The translations under genes were made by a program, and so were the position numbers. Under the pieces are notes generated by a model. It was not told the DNA's origin. It searched no databases and saw nothing but the letters and a program-made list of their open reading frames with translations. This document shows, in pieces, positions 23,759 through 34,047 of a DNA stretch of 64,000 bases. This DNA is from Stromatinia cepivora (lineage: Eukaryota > Ascomycota > Leotiomycetes > Helotiales > Sclerotiniaceae): contig RCTD01000031.1 in NCBI GenBank assembly GCA_014898415.1, positions 558,001-622,000 on the forward strand, read 5' to 3'. Each line of letters begins with the position of its first letter. Position 1 is the stretch's first letter.

Positions 23759-24535
23759 ATGCTTGACCCAAGATTAAATGAAGAATTCGAGAAGATGGAT
23801 GCTAAACAGCTCCGACACCTTCTCAAATTGATGTGCAATGAGAAGAGTTTCACCTTGAAGCACCATCGTGGAAAAATCACCGTCAAATCAGAGAAGGTTT
23901 TCATCATGCCCGGAGGTTTTCATGATGGCAAATCTAGAGAGTCCAACTTCCAGGATTGCGAGAATTACAAGGAAGGAGATGAGGAGGATGAAATTGAAGT
24001 CGAAGATGTACCAAGCAAATCCAAGGTCGAGATCCGAGAGCTTGTCAAATGCAATAAGAGAAAATACCCCGGCTACAACCCCAATATGTTTAAGTGCGAG
24101 AATTGTTACAATGAATTCTGCATCTCCAATAATCCATCTAATGATTGTCTCTGGCACCCCGGTATGGTTCAAATCCCCTGGATCATGCCAATTTAGCTGA
24201 CAATTTTAGGCCAAAGAGCGACAGATCTTGACGACGTCATCTGGGCTGACCATGACTTCGAGAAGCATGGAGCAATTGAAGATCTTATTGATCATCATGA
24301 CTTTGAGGATCGTTGGATTTGGTCCTGCTGTGGAGAGATGGGAAGTGATTGGGGATGCAAGATCACAAGACACAAGGTGTGGGAGGAATTCGAAGAGTTC
24401 AGTGGCTTATCTGATGCCACCTCTGGAGATTCATCCGATGATTCCGAAGAGCTCGAGGATTCAGATTCATCCGAGGACTTGTCTGAGGATCCGGAAGATA
24501 TCGAGGAACCGGCAGCCAAGAGGGTTAAGCATTGA
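23759..24535 (+). CDS. Array gene 4: CHORD-like Cys/His protein with acidic tail
   Basis: CDS is join(23759..24161, 24210..24535), 242 residues. It has the same plan as gene 3: an N-terminal module (EFEKMDAKQLRHLLKLMC ... GKITVKSEKVFI), an acidic linker, CENC, 13 residues, CLWHPG, a spacer with many Asp/His, WIWSCC, 8 residues, then C-x4-H (ending GCKITRH). It adds a Ser/Asp/Glu-rich tail ending in the basic AAKRVKH, which could be a nuclear localisation signal. The 48-nt intron has a GCTGAC branch site and splits the HPG glycine codon. The first residues (MLDPRLNEEFEKMDAKQLR) parallel gene 3 (MADPRIEAIFDKMDAPKLR), so the two are recent tandem duplicates. Function unknown. Confidence 0.75.
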
Positions 24536-25201
24536 TTGCGATAATGGTGTAATGAACTCCGATGGTGAAAATGGATTACAGTCATGAATCGGTTTTTGAG
24601 TATTGCAACGGAGAAAATATCAATCTTGTATTTTGGGATAATGGTGGATTGGGAAGACGATGAATTATGACGGTGATGTTGGGAAACTGGGTACTTTCGG
24701 GATGGAGAAAATTTCGTACTGGATTTCTTTTGGGCGCATAGTTTCCTTTATCGAATGAAAGAAACATGGATTCTGTAGTGATTTACAATTGAGTGTTCCT
24801 TATGAACTTCATAAGTTGTTGCAAAATCAATGAATTAATTTTCAGTGGAGCATTATCTTCTTTCTTTTCTTTACAGTGATTATATAAGCGGCATGCTGCC
24901 GTGTAAATTCCTTCCATTGAGGGGATAATAAGATAACAAACAGATTCTCATACAATCAAAATTCACATATTGTGTGTGAAATCAATCATAAATTTTCATG
25001 ATGAAAGTACTATTTGGAGGGTATATGTAAATAATAAATTCTTTTTTCATTGTTTATACTTCTCCTTAAATTCTCTTTTGCGATGTTGAGATACCAGATC
25101 AGGGAAATTTATTCCTGAAACTTTTCGCAAACAAAATAAAAGCATGAGCGAACTCATGAACTCAACCACAACGCGCTACACATTCAGAGACGAATTCCAA
25201 C
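24536..25201. other. Spacer between array gene 4 and the AT-hook gene
   Basis: AT-rich, with a possible leader just before ATG 25202. No gene, repeat array or RNA seen. Confidence 0.5.
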
Positions 25202-28200
25202 ATGGACGACGATTCCAACAAAGACACATTTCTAAAAGCTAAACTTGGTACTAAACAACGTATTGCACAGGCGAAACTCAGAGCGGCTGAGAAAAGAGCT
25301 CTTGAAGTTGCTGCAAGACATGCAGAAGCCGCCACTACTCCATCTCCATCACCACTACCCGCATCGCCTTTCATCGGAACCTCTACACCATCCATTTCCA
25401 ATCATGTACCAGAATCAATTGCTCTCCTCCGGTCGCCGACCACGGAAATCGAACGCGTGGAGCAGACCAATTCACTCAAAGAACTATCGAAGAAGATCGA
25501 TATGGCTGGGAACTCTAAGCTCCAGGAATTGGTCACGAAAATGATATTAAGATGTCCAGGAGCAAAAGAAGTCGCGGAATCCTTTTTTGCCTCGAATGAC
25601 GTGCAAAGCGACGATGAAGAAGTCGTTGATAGAGGGAGAAACCACGCGGCAAGACAAAAGAACGGAGGGGGGCATAATGTCAATCACGTGATACAAACTG
25701 TTGATCGCGCCACGAGTACTGAGTCAAATGAGGGCAGACTTCGAGGACATACATTAGGAACTCAACCAAGTTTTCATACTCAGACGCTTGTTCGAGATCA
25801 GCGGATTGATAACATGAACAGAAGGCAAGAAGATGATTCATCAGCTTTACATCCAGCCAGTCATCCCAAGCACAGCTCGATATACCACAACAATGCACCT
25901 AAGCAACTAGATCTCCAGCGACAAGATAACCAGGACTCCATGCAAATAGAAGGGTCTATCGAGAATCAAGACCCCGCCAAAATTGACGGGAATTCACAAA
26001 AAGATAACACAGCAACCGTTCAGGGAGAGTCAGAAACAGCATTGGCATCGAGGACCACCGAGAAAGCATCGAGTATTCCGATGAACTATGCTCTTATAGA
26101 AGATATTTCGGACACAGAGATTTCAAACGCACTTGACGCCCTCCAAAGTAACATAACGAAATCACGCGAAACAAGTACCTATTATACTCCCTCTGGGGCA
26201 ACCCCTCAGATTCCACTCCCCGGAGTAAGCGAGAATGAGATGGGTACTGGCGCTAATGAGGTACCTACCACCGATATCACCCAATTAGTCAATGATATTT
26301 CAGCTAAATATATCAATTTGGCTCGGACTTTTGGCCCTGGAAATTTTCCTTTCGACAAACTTGCAAGCATTGCGGCTGAATCTTCACGTAATGAATCCAC
26401 CAAAGAATTTTCTTTTGAATCATTCAACAATCTTGTTGATGGTGTTCGGAAGAATATCGAAAAAATGCAGAGAGCTACTGCAAATAATGCAGCACCAGAA
26501 AGCATGAGGACACAGTCAGTTCGGGAACTTTCTAGTGACCTGGGCAGTCCTATTCCTATCGATGCAAATGGACAGGAACTTGCAAGGAGTTCAGCCCCTA
26601 GGGATGGCATAAATCTGGGCATTCAAGAAGCTATGGTCAGCGCAGAATCAACAGATAGCGAGGAAGATGAATATGTCGACCTTGCCAACATAATAAGTAG
26701 TCACTACAACTGCGATAGCTGTCGAAAACCGATTGTGTTACCTGAAGGTTTTATTGTTAGTCTAGAAAATCCAGCACCCACCACATGTCTCCATTGCAAG
26801 ACTCGAAAAGCTTCAGGGATTACTCGCAGGAAATTGGGAGCAAGAGCTCGATCGATTATTAGTACGGAAGTACCCACTAGTGAAACGGATAATCAATCTC
26901 CGCCTAGTCAAGTAGGTCACCGTGGTACAGAGAATTCAGAGACTCCGAATCAACTTCCAAGAACTGTTCCCGACAGTTTTGAGCCACTATCTGTATCTTT
27001 CTCAGAGCCGCTTCCGGAACAATCTCCAGAACCACTCCCGGAATCTGTTCTAGGGGTTCTTGAAGAACCCATAATTTCAGTAGAGGCTGGAGAAAAAGAC
27101 TCTAGTGAAACATCCCAGGATCCTAGGCTTGGCGAAGGAGACGATATCAAATATGAAGATCGTGAAGATACCATTATTGTCGAAATTCCAGCATGGCATA
27201 GTCCTACAGGCCGACGTCTCCCTACGAGTCAGACTCCAGCAAATGGTCAATCTTCATCAAGTTTAGGAAAACGCAAGGTACAGAAGATAGAAGGTGAAGC
27301 TGTTTACTCTTCTCCTATAGGCCCGAAACGAAGACGTGGTAGACCCTTGAGAAATTATCAAGCAATTCTTTTAGACTCTTCGCCGGCAAGCTCTTCTCCA
27401 GTTTCAACGCCAGCATCAAACCAAAGTACACAAGTGACTCCTGCTGTCAAGAAAAGAGGTCGTCCATTTGGGAGTAAAAGTAGAGTCAAACTGGAAACAT
27501 GGGAGCCGAATAAGCAAATGGAACATACAAGCACAACCAGACCAATCAGTCAGCGTATGTCTGCAAAGAAACCCCGAGAAATTATACAAAATCTATTCAG
27601 CGAGCCGCAGGATTTCATGAAAGATTTCATGCAAGATGTAACGCAAGACGTAACCCCTGAGCCTAGACGCATAAGAGAAACCCCGGTCATTACTCGTTCA
27701 GTTGCTAGGTCTATGATTCCGAACTCTCGGGCAGCTTCCAGGCGGAATAACCCACCAAGACCTATAACAAGACCTATAACAATTCAACAGGATTCTGGTT
27801 CTGAACATATACCACCGCAAGGGCCGGAACTTCGACCTGGAAGCGCCTCAATGGCTAGAACAATGCCAGATGAAAATATAGCATCTAATTCCTTCAGGGA
27901 CACATTCTCAGCTGAAATGGACGTCGAGGGAGCTACTGAGATTCCTGTCGGTAGAAGAAAACAAATTGAAAGGACTGGAAACTTAAGTTTTAGTGGGGAT
28001 CAGGAGCTGCCACAGTCTATTGTGGAACAAAGAACTAGAATGGTCGGTGGGAGTACAACTTCGACAACTATTGGCGACGAACATGGTAATGTTGATGATA
28101 GGATAACAAGATCTTTAGAGGGCGATGAAAGTGGAGTTGAAAGAGAAGTTGGGTCTATAATGCGGTCTATGAATGATAAAATTCGGACAAGCTTCGGGGA

Positions 28201-28961
28201 GGGAAGCAGTTTCATGAGGGATTCAATTGAGATTGGGAATGAATCGAGCATTTCAAAAGAGAGACAAGATAAAGTAGGAGATTCATCGGCAGAGAATCCA
28301 ATTCCGGTCCACACAGAACCTCGTCGTAAGTCACACGATCTACCTTGATTGTAAGTCATTTCTAACAGCTGTTTAGCCCAAATGCCGATGTATCCGAGCC
28401 GTTTCCCCATTATAGAGAATCAACAGCCATCGCCAATTGCCGAACCAGTACCCACTCATACAACTACAGTAAGCTTATCCTACCCGGGTTCTCTTCCACT
28501 CATCTTCCTTCATCTCAATCCCCATCATTATCCCAACCGTAATAGAAACCACTACCTGCATTCACTGCCTCCAGTCTTACAAATATATCCCAGCCCTCCG
28601 TTTTTTCATCCCTTGATTGCCATCTTCCAGTTATTCCCGGGCTTCAACATAGGTACACTCATAAATCCTTCAATAGATTTCCGTTCCATTTAACTTTTTA
28701 ATCTTTCATGCTCTTTCGTCATTGAACATGAATACTAACCTAACACCTCAACAGACCCCTCTAATCCCAAATCGATCCCAATCAAACACACCATACTTCA
28801 ATCCCACTACATTCTTCACGCGTTCTTTCAGTCCGGATGCAATGCAGCCGCAGTCTTTACCACCTCCGCGCCGTCGACGTCGTCATTCCTCACAAGTTTT
28901 CGACTCCGCAACATCGTTCCCTTATCCCTTGGTACCTGATGCACCAGTCCCACATCCTTAA
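25202..28961 (+). CDS. Large AT-hook / zinc-ribbon nuclear protein, probably prematurely stopped
   Basis: CDS is join(25202..28325, 28377..28468, 28755..28961), 1140 residues to the TAA at 28959-28961. Introns are 51 nt (GTAAGT, TCTAACAG branch, TTTAG) and 286 nt, both phase-consistent. Mostly low-complexity. A basic coiled region at ~12-40 (AKLRAAEKRALEVAARHAEA) comes first. A four-Cys ribbon starts at 504 (C-x2-C, 22 residues, C-x2-C). Two AT-hook cores, RRGRPLRN near 713 and KRGRPFGSK near 752, suggest AT-rich DNA binding in the nucleus. After the TAA the same frame stays open for 117 codons to 29315 and repeats the motif before it (PPPRRRRRHSSQ versus YYRRRPSQ), so the TAA looks like a CAA-to-TAA truncation. 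I do not recognise a named ortholog. Confidence 0.7.
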
Positions 28962-29315
28962 CCCCCTCCACCTCCTTATTATCGTCGACGACCTTCACAA
29001 GTGGCTGACACAGCTGCATATTACACAAGTCCCTTGGTTCCGAATATGGCGGAATCACAAACTTTACCTCCTGCTTCTCGTCATCCATATGCACTTTCTC
29101 AAAATGTTAGCTCCGTGCCGGACTCAGGACTTCGAAATCAAAATGAAGAATCCACCAATGCCAATTCAACTTTGTTTCCCGGAAGAATATCAAGTCAAGA
29201 CCTGGATCTAACCGCATTACCTTCACCAACGATCCAGCGAAGAAGTTCTCTAATGACAGAACCTGTGAAGACGGGAGAAGTACGGGATAGAAATGTATAT
29301 GAAAACAGAGGATAG
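28962..29315 (+). other. Open reading continuation after the AT-hook gene stop
   Basis: In frame with the upstream exon. It encodes a Pro/Arg/Ser-rich stretch and ends at TAG 29313-29315. It resembles the preceding segment (RRRPSQVADTAAYY and SPLVPNM versus SSQVFDSATSF and YPLVPDA), so it was probably coding. No in-frame intron removes the TAA; candidate acceptors at 29001 and 29013 give the wrong phase. Confidence 0.5.
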
Positions 29316-29994
29316 CAAGGTGAATAGCAAAGTGGAGTCGCATATAGTAATAATAGGGGATACTCGATTTCACATGAACGTGACATTTCACCTACTTCAC
29401 AGGAGAGATATATAGTTTTATGAAGAGAAATAGAGGAGAGATATAGGTGTACGTGATGTTTATAATTATAAGAGTTAGGGGAGGGAAGGGCGATCGTGGA
29501 TGGATTTTGTTTGCTTTGTTTTGGTTTTTGTTGGGGGGAGGGGGGAGAATGTACGGGCGGGCGGGAAATTAAAATCAAAATTAAAATAGTGAGATGATAC
29601 GTTATAACATATAAGAGATTTGTTATTTAGTATCTGTCCCCATCTTACATCTAATAATGTCTGATATTTCGTATTATATATTTGTCCCGATCCGATTTTT
29701 TTATTTCTTTATATAATTACTAGAATTTATATCTCTATAATAAATCGTATGAACGGTGTAAACAGTGAGTTTATTTATATTGATTGAGATTCCTGCTGGT
29801 GATGTGATGTGATGTGAAAACTCATCTCATCATAGGTAAATACCTCGCATCTCCCCACGAAGTTCAATTCCCCAAACACAACGCAAAAAGGTATCCTTCC
29901 ATCTATATAAAATCATGTAGACACTCGTAAAAACAAATACCTCACACGCTGAAATACACATGCACAAAAGTAAACCTCAACTTAAAACACCTGC
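29316..29994. other. Convergent 3' intergenic region
   Basis: Lies between the ends of the AT-hook gene and the sugar transporter. It has a G-rich stretch at 29530-29570 and AT-rich sequence beyond, where both polyadenylation regions would fall. No gene seen. Confidence 0.5.
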
Positions 29995-31902
29995 TCAAGA
30001 CCCCTCAATTCTCTTCGCTTCTTCACTCGTTCCAAATTCAATATCTTCATCAGATCCCTTTCTATTCCCTGTATTATTGCTCCCACCCACGCCACTCCCA
30101 CTTCCCCTTCCACTCACACCCCCAGTTCCCACCTCCTCATCAGCCACCGCACTCCGCACCGCTCCTCTTCCACCTCCATTTCCAACCCCCCTTCTTTTCC
30201 CCACACCCCTCTCCCTTCTCCTCCCAACTCCCTCCCCTCTCTCAAAAACTGCATCCACATCCTCCAACTCCAATCCCTTGGTCTCAGGAAACCAGAAATA
30301 AATCACCGGAACCCAACATGCATTTAGTACACCAAAAATAATATACGTTTCATAGCCTATGTTGTTAAGTGCAATGGGAGTAATTTGTACGATCATGTAG
30401 TTGAAGATCCAGTTGCAGGCTGTGGATACTGAGGAGCCGCGTTGACGGAGACGGAGGGGGAGGATTTCAGAGGGGTAGACCCATACCTATGAGGTTAGTG
30501 GTGTGGGGTTGATTTGTGGGGTGGAATATGTAAAATGGGATATATGAGATGGGATGTGTGGGATAGAAAGTATAGGAAATTGGAATGAGATAAAAGAATC
30601 GATGAAAGAATTCAGTGAATCAATAACTTACAGTAGCTTGAAAACCAATCGTAAAAGCCCCTTCAAAAATAAAAAGCATAACCGCCGCTCCAATCCCACA
30701 AGCCTTCTTAATCTCAGTATGATATTGCACATTATAAATCAACCCCGTCTGAACAATCATAACCGCCGACATGACCGAAATCATCGATAACAAAAGAGGC
30801 CGACGACCCACACGATCAATAAGAAACCAAGGAATAAAACTCGCAACAAAAAACCACGTTTGAAGAAATCCCGACATGAGCGCACTAAGATGATCCGAAA
30901 ATCCTAGAGATGTGGAAAAAAGTGTGTTGGAATAATATATCAAAGCATTGATCCCACCTAATTGTTGAAAAGATTGGATAGCGCATGCGATGAGGAAACG
31001 TCGTTGAGATTGTATTGCGTCGTTTTGGAAGAGATCACTCCAGGAGCCTGCTCCGAGGGACTTTTCATATTCGCATGTGTGTATTATTTCGGTGTGGAGG
31101 GATATGATGGTTTCTGAGGAGTTATGGTAGGAATGTAATTTTGTGAGGATAGTTAAGGATTCATCTGGTCTATCGTGTGCAGCTAGCCATCGTGGAGATT
31201 CTGGTACTATGATGAGAAGAACTAGCATTGGGAGTAAAAATATGCATTGGAGAATTGTTGGGATTCGCCAGGAAAATGAACCAGTGTAGGATTGGGTGAA
31301 AGCGTAATCAACCCAATATGCCAGGAAAATTCCAAAGTTCAAGGTTGATAATTGCATACAGACATCTGTGAGATAGTCAGTATCACACATGTGCTTTTTA
31401 CTTATCATGATCCTCACACAATCCTCTTGTAGCTTTAGGACTGAACTCTGCTTGAAAAACAGGAACTGTACTATTAATAAACCCCATTCCCACTCCAGAT
31501 ATTACTCGCGCAATGATGAGATGAGCTCTGGAATATGCGCTTGCTTGTAATAAAGCTCCAATTATCATAATTACTACTCCTATCGCAATTGATTTCTTTC
31601 TTCCAATATCCTCTCCGAAAATCGATGTAGCAACACTTCCGAGAAAACATCCTATTTCATATATAGCGACAATGAGGCCGGTGATAGTGGGGTCGGGATT
31701 GTCGAAGGTATCTTTGAATCCTGTTGAATTGACGAGTCTATTCTGGATTGTTAGTTTGAAAGTAGTGGAATTGAAATGTATGGAATTGATGGAATTGGAT
31801 TTACCCTCCCATCAACCCATTATCATATCCAATGAGTAGAAAACCAAGACATGTTAAGGATGTTACTGCCGTAAAAAGAGCTCGACCTTCAAGGACAGCC
31901 AT
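29995..31902 (-). CDS. MFS sugar transporter
   Basis: Plasma-membrane, sugar-porter family member with four exons: complement of 31902-31805, 31737-31418, 31365-30632 and 30486-29995; 547 residues. Introns are 67, 52, 145 nt, all phase-consistent. Hallmarks in order: GYDNGLMGG in TM1, GEDIGRKKSIAIG (loop 2-3 signature), RVISGVGMGFINSTVPVF, PESPRWLAAHD before the central loop, QQLGGINALIYYSN (TM7), DRVGRRPLLLS, PSEILPLRLRQRGSS (TM10 side) and PETKGLELEDVDAVFE after TM12. The cytosolic tail is an unusual Gly/Arg/Ser-rich stretch of about 70 residues. The substrate cannot be read from the sequence; hexose, pentose or quinate are all possible. The first acceptor is the AATAG at 31738-31742, not the earlier CCAG, because only this gives GGLVNSTGF. 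Confidence 0.92.
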
Positions 31903-32400
31903 CGCAAGGAAGATCGTAAAAGATGAAGATATGAGTAGCGGGAAAATGAGTAGTGAAGAATTTCAATCGATACGTTTGTATCGATCAATATCGCTTGGAA
32001 AAGTTGTTGAATACCTTTCTAAAGCTCAAAAAGCTCAATAAACTCCAGGGAAAAGCTCCTCAAACGGGTCTCGGATATCCCCCGCATCAGGCCAACAAAT
32101 CATCTGCCGTTCATTAACTTAGCTTCGGCAATGAAGGAGGGATGAAGATTTCTCGCATATTCTATGGCATCTTCATAAACGGAAGTGACGAATCAAAGAC
32201 AAGTACATTTTCTAGCGCAAACCAGCTTGGGGTTCTTCTTGCGTGTGTAAACCCTTAGTAAAAGCTTAACTATGAAGCCAGTCAATTTTCCCCACGCTAC
32301 TCCCGGTAGTTCTCCCAATCTATGCTTGATGCAGTAATTGGGGGATGCGAACCACGTGGAAAAATGATGAAGACACCCCCCGAAAAACAATATTTGGCTT

Positions 32401-32480
32401 GAATGGGGATTTACTGGTCTAAATGGGAATTCTCTGGTCTGAATGGAAATCCTCTGGTCTGAATGGAAATCCTCTGGTCT
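32401..32480. repeat. Tandem repeat, 4 x 20 nt, in the divergent promoter
   Basis: Units start at 32401, 32421, 32441 and 32461. Units 3 and 4 are identical (GAATGGAAATCCTCTGGTCT); units 1 and 2 differ at a few positions but keep the CTGGTCT end. Each contains GGAAAT/GGGAAT-like cores, so it could be a multi-copy binding site. Confidence 0.85.
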
Positions 32481-32979
32481 AAAAGATTTCCCTTATAAGT
32501 AGGAAATCCTTCCCTCCCTCTCATTTTTCTTCGTCCCCCAAATAATATTCAGACTTCCAAAATATTCTTCTCTTATACCGTTATATACATACGATATTTA
32601 CAGATATATATCAATTGGTTCCTGAACATTATACATTATATTATACATTCTATATTTAACCCTCCGACCTACCTTAACCCTCCAATCAAATCCCGACCTA
32701 CCTTAACCCTTTCATACGCCGAAACTCTTGGGTTCCACCCAATTATCCACATCTTCCTCCTTATTCGCCAAACATATCTCGACATCCCTGTCACCACGAT
32801 TCCGCCCTCTCCTTAGCTCTTACCCCGGATTTCGGATCGAAAAGCTTGTGTCAAACCTTATCGACACTATCCTCGCCAATTGTTCAATACATACTTGAAC
32901 AATTTTTCGTGTTTAATACACAAGTCCCCGTTGGACTTTGTATTTGTGTTTAGTGTTTAGTGTTTTAGTTATTGTTTTT

Positions 32980-33105
32980 GTATTTTTTGTATTTTTTGTA
33001 TTTTTTGTATTTTTTGTATTTTTTGTATTTTTTGTATTTTTTGTATTTTTTGTATTTTTTGTATTTTTTGTATTTTTTGTATTTTTTGTATTTTTTGTAT
33101 TTTTT
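32980..33105. repeat. Minisatellite (GTATTTTTT), 14 copies
   Basis: Perfect 9-nt period ending 84 nt before the ATG at 33190. Because the period is a multiple of three, the frame upstream of the Zn2Cys6 gene stays open through it (reading Val-Phe-Phe repeats), but no ATG precedes it in that frame, so it is probably 5' leader or core promoter. Confidence 0.9.
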
Positions 33106-33189
33106 GTTATTCTTTTGTTATTCTTTTGTTATTTTTTGATTATTTTTTTGTTATTTTTTTGTTATTTTTATTATTTTTGTTATTTTAAA

Positions 33190-34047
33190 ATGGGGGATTC
33201 GTGGGACCAAGAGAATTTGGACTCGAATTTGAATGGTGCTTTCAACACACCAAATAACAACCAGGCTATGAACAATGGCACTGGATTAGGTAATCAATCA
33301 TTTGATCAACAACAAATGATTGGTTACCAACCAAACTTTAACCTTGGTAACCAACCATACAATGGGAACCAAGTATGGAACGGTAGCCAATCAAACAATG
33401 GTTACCAACCATTCAACAACCCGGTACCGAACATTCAACCGGTATTTATGCCGAATTTCCCGGCACAACCAATGCTGGGAATGTCCCAGAATTATTCTGG
33501 ACAATCGGGACCGGCAATGATGCCCGGTCATTTCCAGCAACAAATGTGGGGAATTGCCCAAAACTTTCCCGGACAATCGATGCTGGATATGGCACCACCT
33601 CGCCCCGTCCCCGTACAACCGATGTACGGTGGACCTTCTGCTCCACCCGCACATAGGATGTGGGGTGCAGTAGCTCCTCCTTTTGCTCCACCCGCACAAG
33701 AAGTGTGGGGTGCAGCAGCTCCTCCACAAATGTGGAATGGAGTCGCCCCCGCAGATTTCGGCTCTCCCGCTGCACTTCCCGCCGCCCCTCCCGCCGCTCT
33801 TCCCTCAAGAAAGAGGAAAGTCAATTCCAACGCGTGCGAGGGGTGTAATCGCAAAAAAATCAAATGTGATCGGGAAGCCACGAATCAGCAACCTCCCTGT
33901 GCCAAATGTAGGCAAACGGGTGAGGAGTGCGTGATGAGGAAATCTGCGCGGGGTGGGAAGAGGGTGAAGGGGCAGGTGAAGGGGGTGTTGCCGGGGGATC
34001 TTCCGAGGGGGAGGGAGGATAGGGGGGAGGATAGGCGGGAGGGTTAG
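33190..34047 (+). CDS. Zn2Cys6 protein with Asn/Gln-rich N-terminus and C-terminal zinc cluster
   Basis: 285 residues, single exon, starting MGDSWDQENLDSNLNG. Residues ~15-80 are Asn/Gln-rich with imperfect repeats (GNQPYNGNQVWNGSQ), a composition typical of prion-like or activation segments. The middle is Pro/Met/Gln-rich with WG-containing repeats (MWGAVAPPFAPP, VWGAAAPP). A Zn2Cys6 binuclear cluster follows near residues 218-246 with ligand spacing C-x2-C-x6-C-x10-C-x2-C-x6-C and a basic patch NRKKIKC, then a basic tail (RGGKRVKGQVKG). Most fungal Zn2Cys6 factors carry the cluster at the N-terminus and are longer, with a middle homology region; this one lacks that region. Likely a nuclear DNA-binding protein, target unknown. 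It is divergent from the sugar transporter, a common but unproven regulator-target arrangement. Confidence 0.75.
   Translation: MGDSWDQENLDSNLNGAFNTPNNNQAMNNGTGLGNQSFDQQQMIGYQPNFNLGNQPYNGNQVWNGSQSNNGYQPFNNPVPNIQPVFMPNFPAQPMLGMSQNYSGQSGPAMMPGHFQQQMWGIAQNFPGQSMLDMAPPRPVPVQPMYGGPSAPPAHRMWGAVAPPFAPPAQEVWGAAAPPQMWNGVAPADFGSPAALPAAPPAALPSRKRKVNSNACEGCNRKKIKCDREATNQQPPCAKCRQTGEECVMRKSARGGKRVKGQVKGVLPGDLPRGREDRGEDRREG

Larger units (their letters stand above)
31903..33189. other. Divergent promoter region, sugar transporter / Zn2Cys6 gene
   Basis: The transporter is transcribed leftward and the zinc-cluster gene rightward from this 1.3-kb spacer. It contains a CACGTG E-box at 32353-32358, a 4 x 20-nt tandem repeat at 32401-32480, and a 9-nt minisatellite at 32980-33105, the latter two listed separately. 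Confidence 0.6.

Noticed and set aside
28932..29001. Intron (GTACCT...CACAAG) removing the TAA at 28959 in the AT-hook gene
   Set aside because: The join puts the downstream sequence into the wrong frame, as does the next acceptor at 29013.
32938..33189. N-terminal hydrophobic extension of the Zn2Cys6 protein as a membrane anchor
   Set aside because: No ATG opens this frame, and the repeat is more simply leader or promoter DNA.
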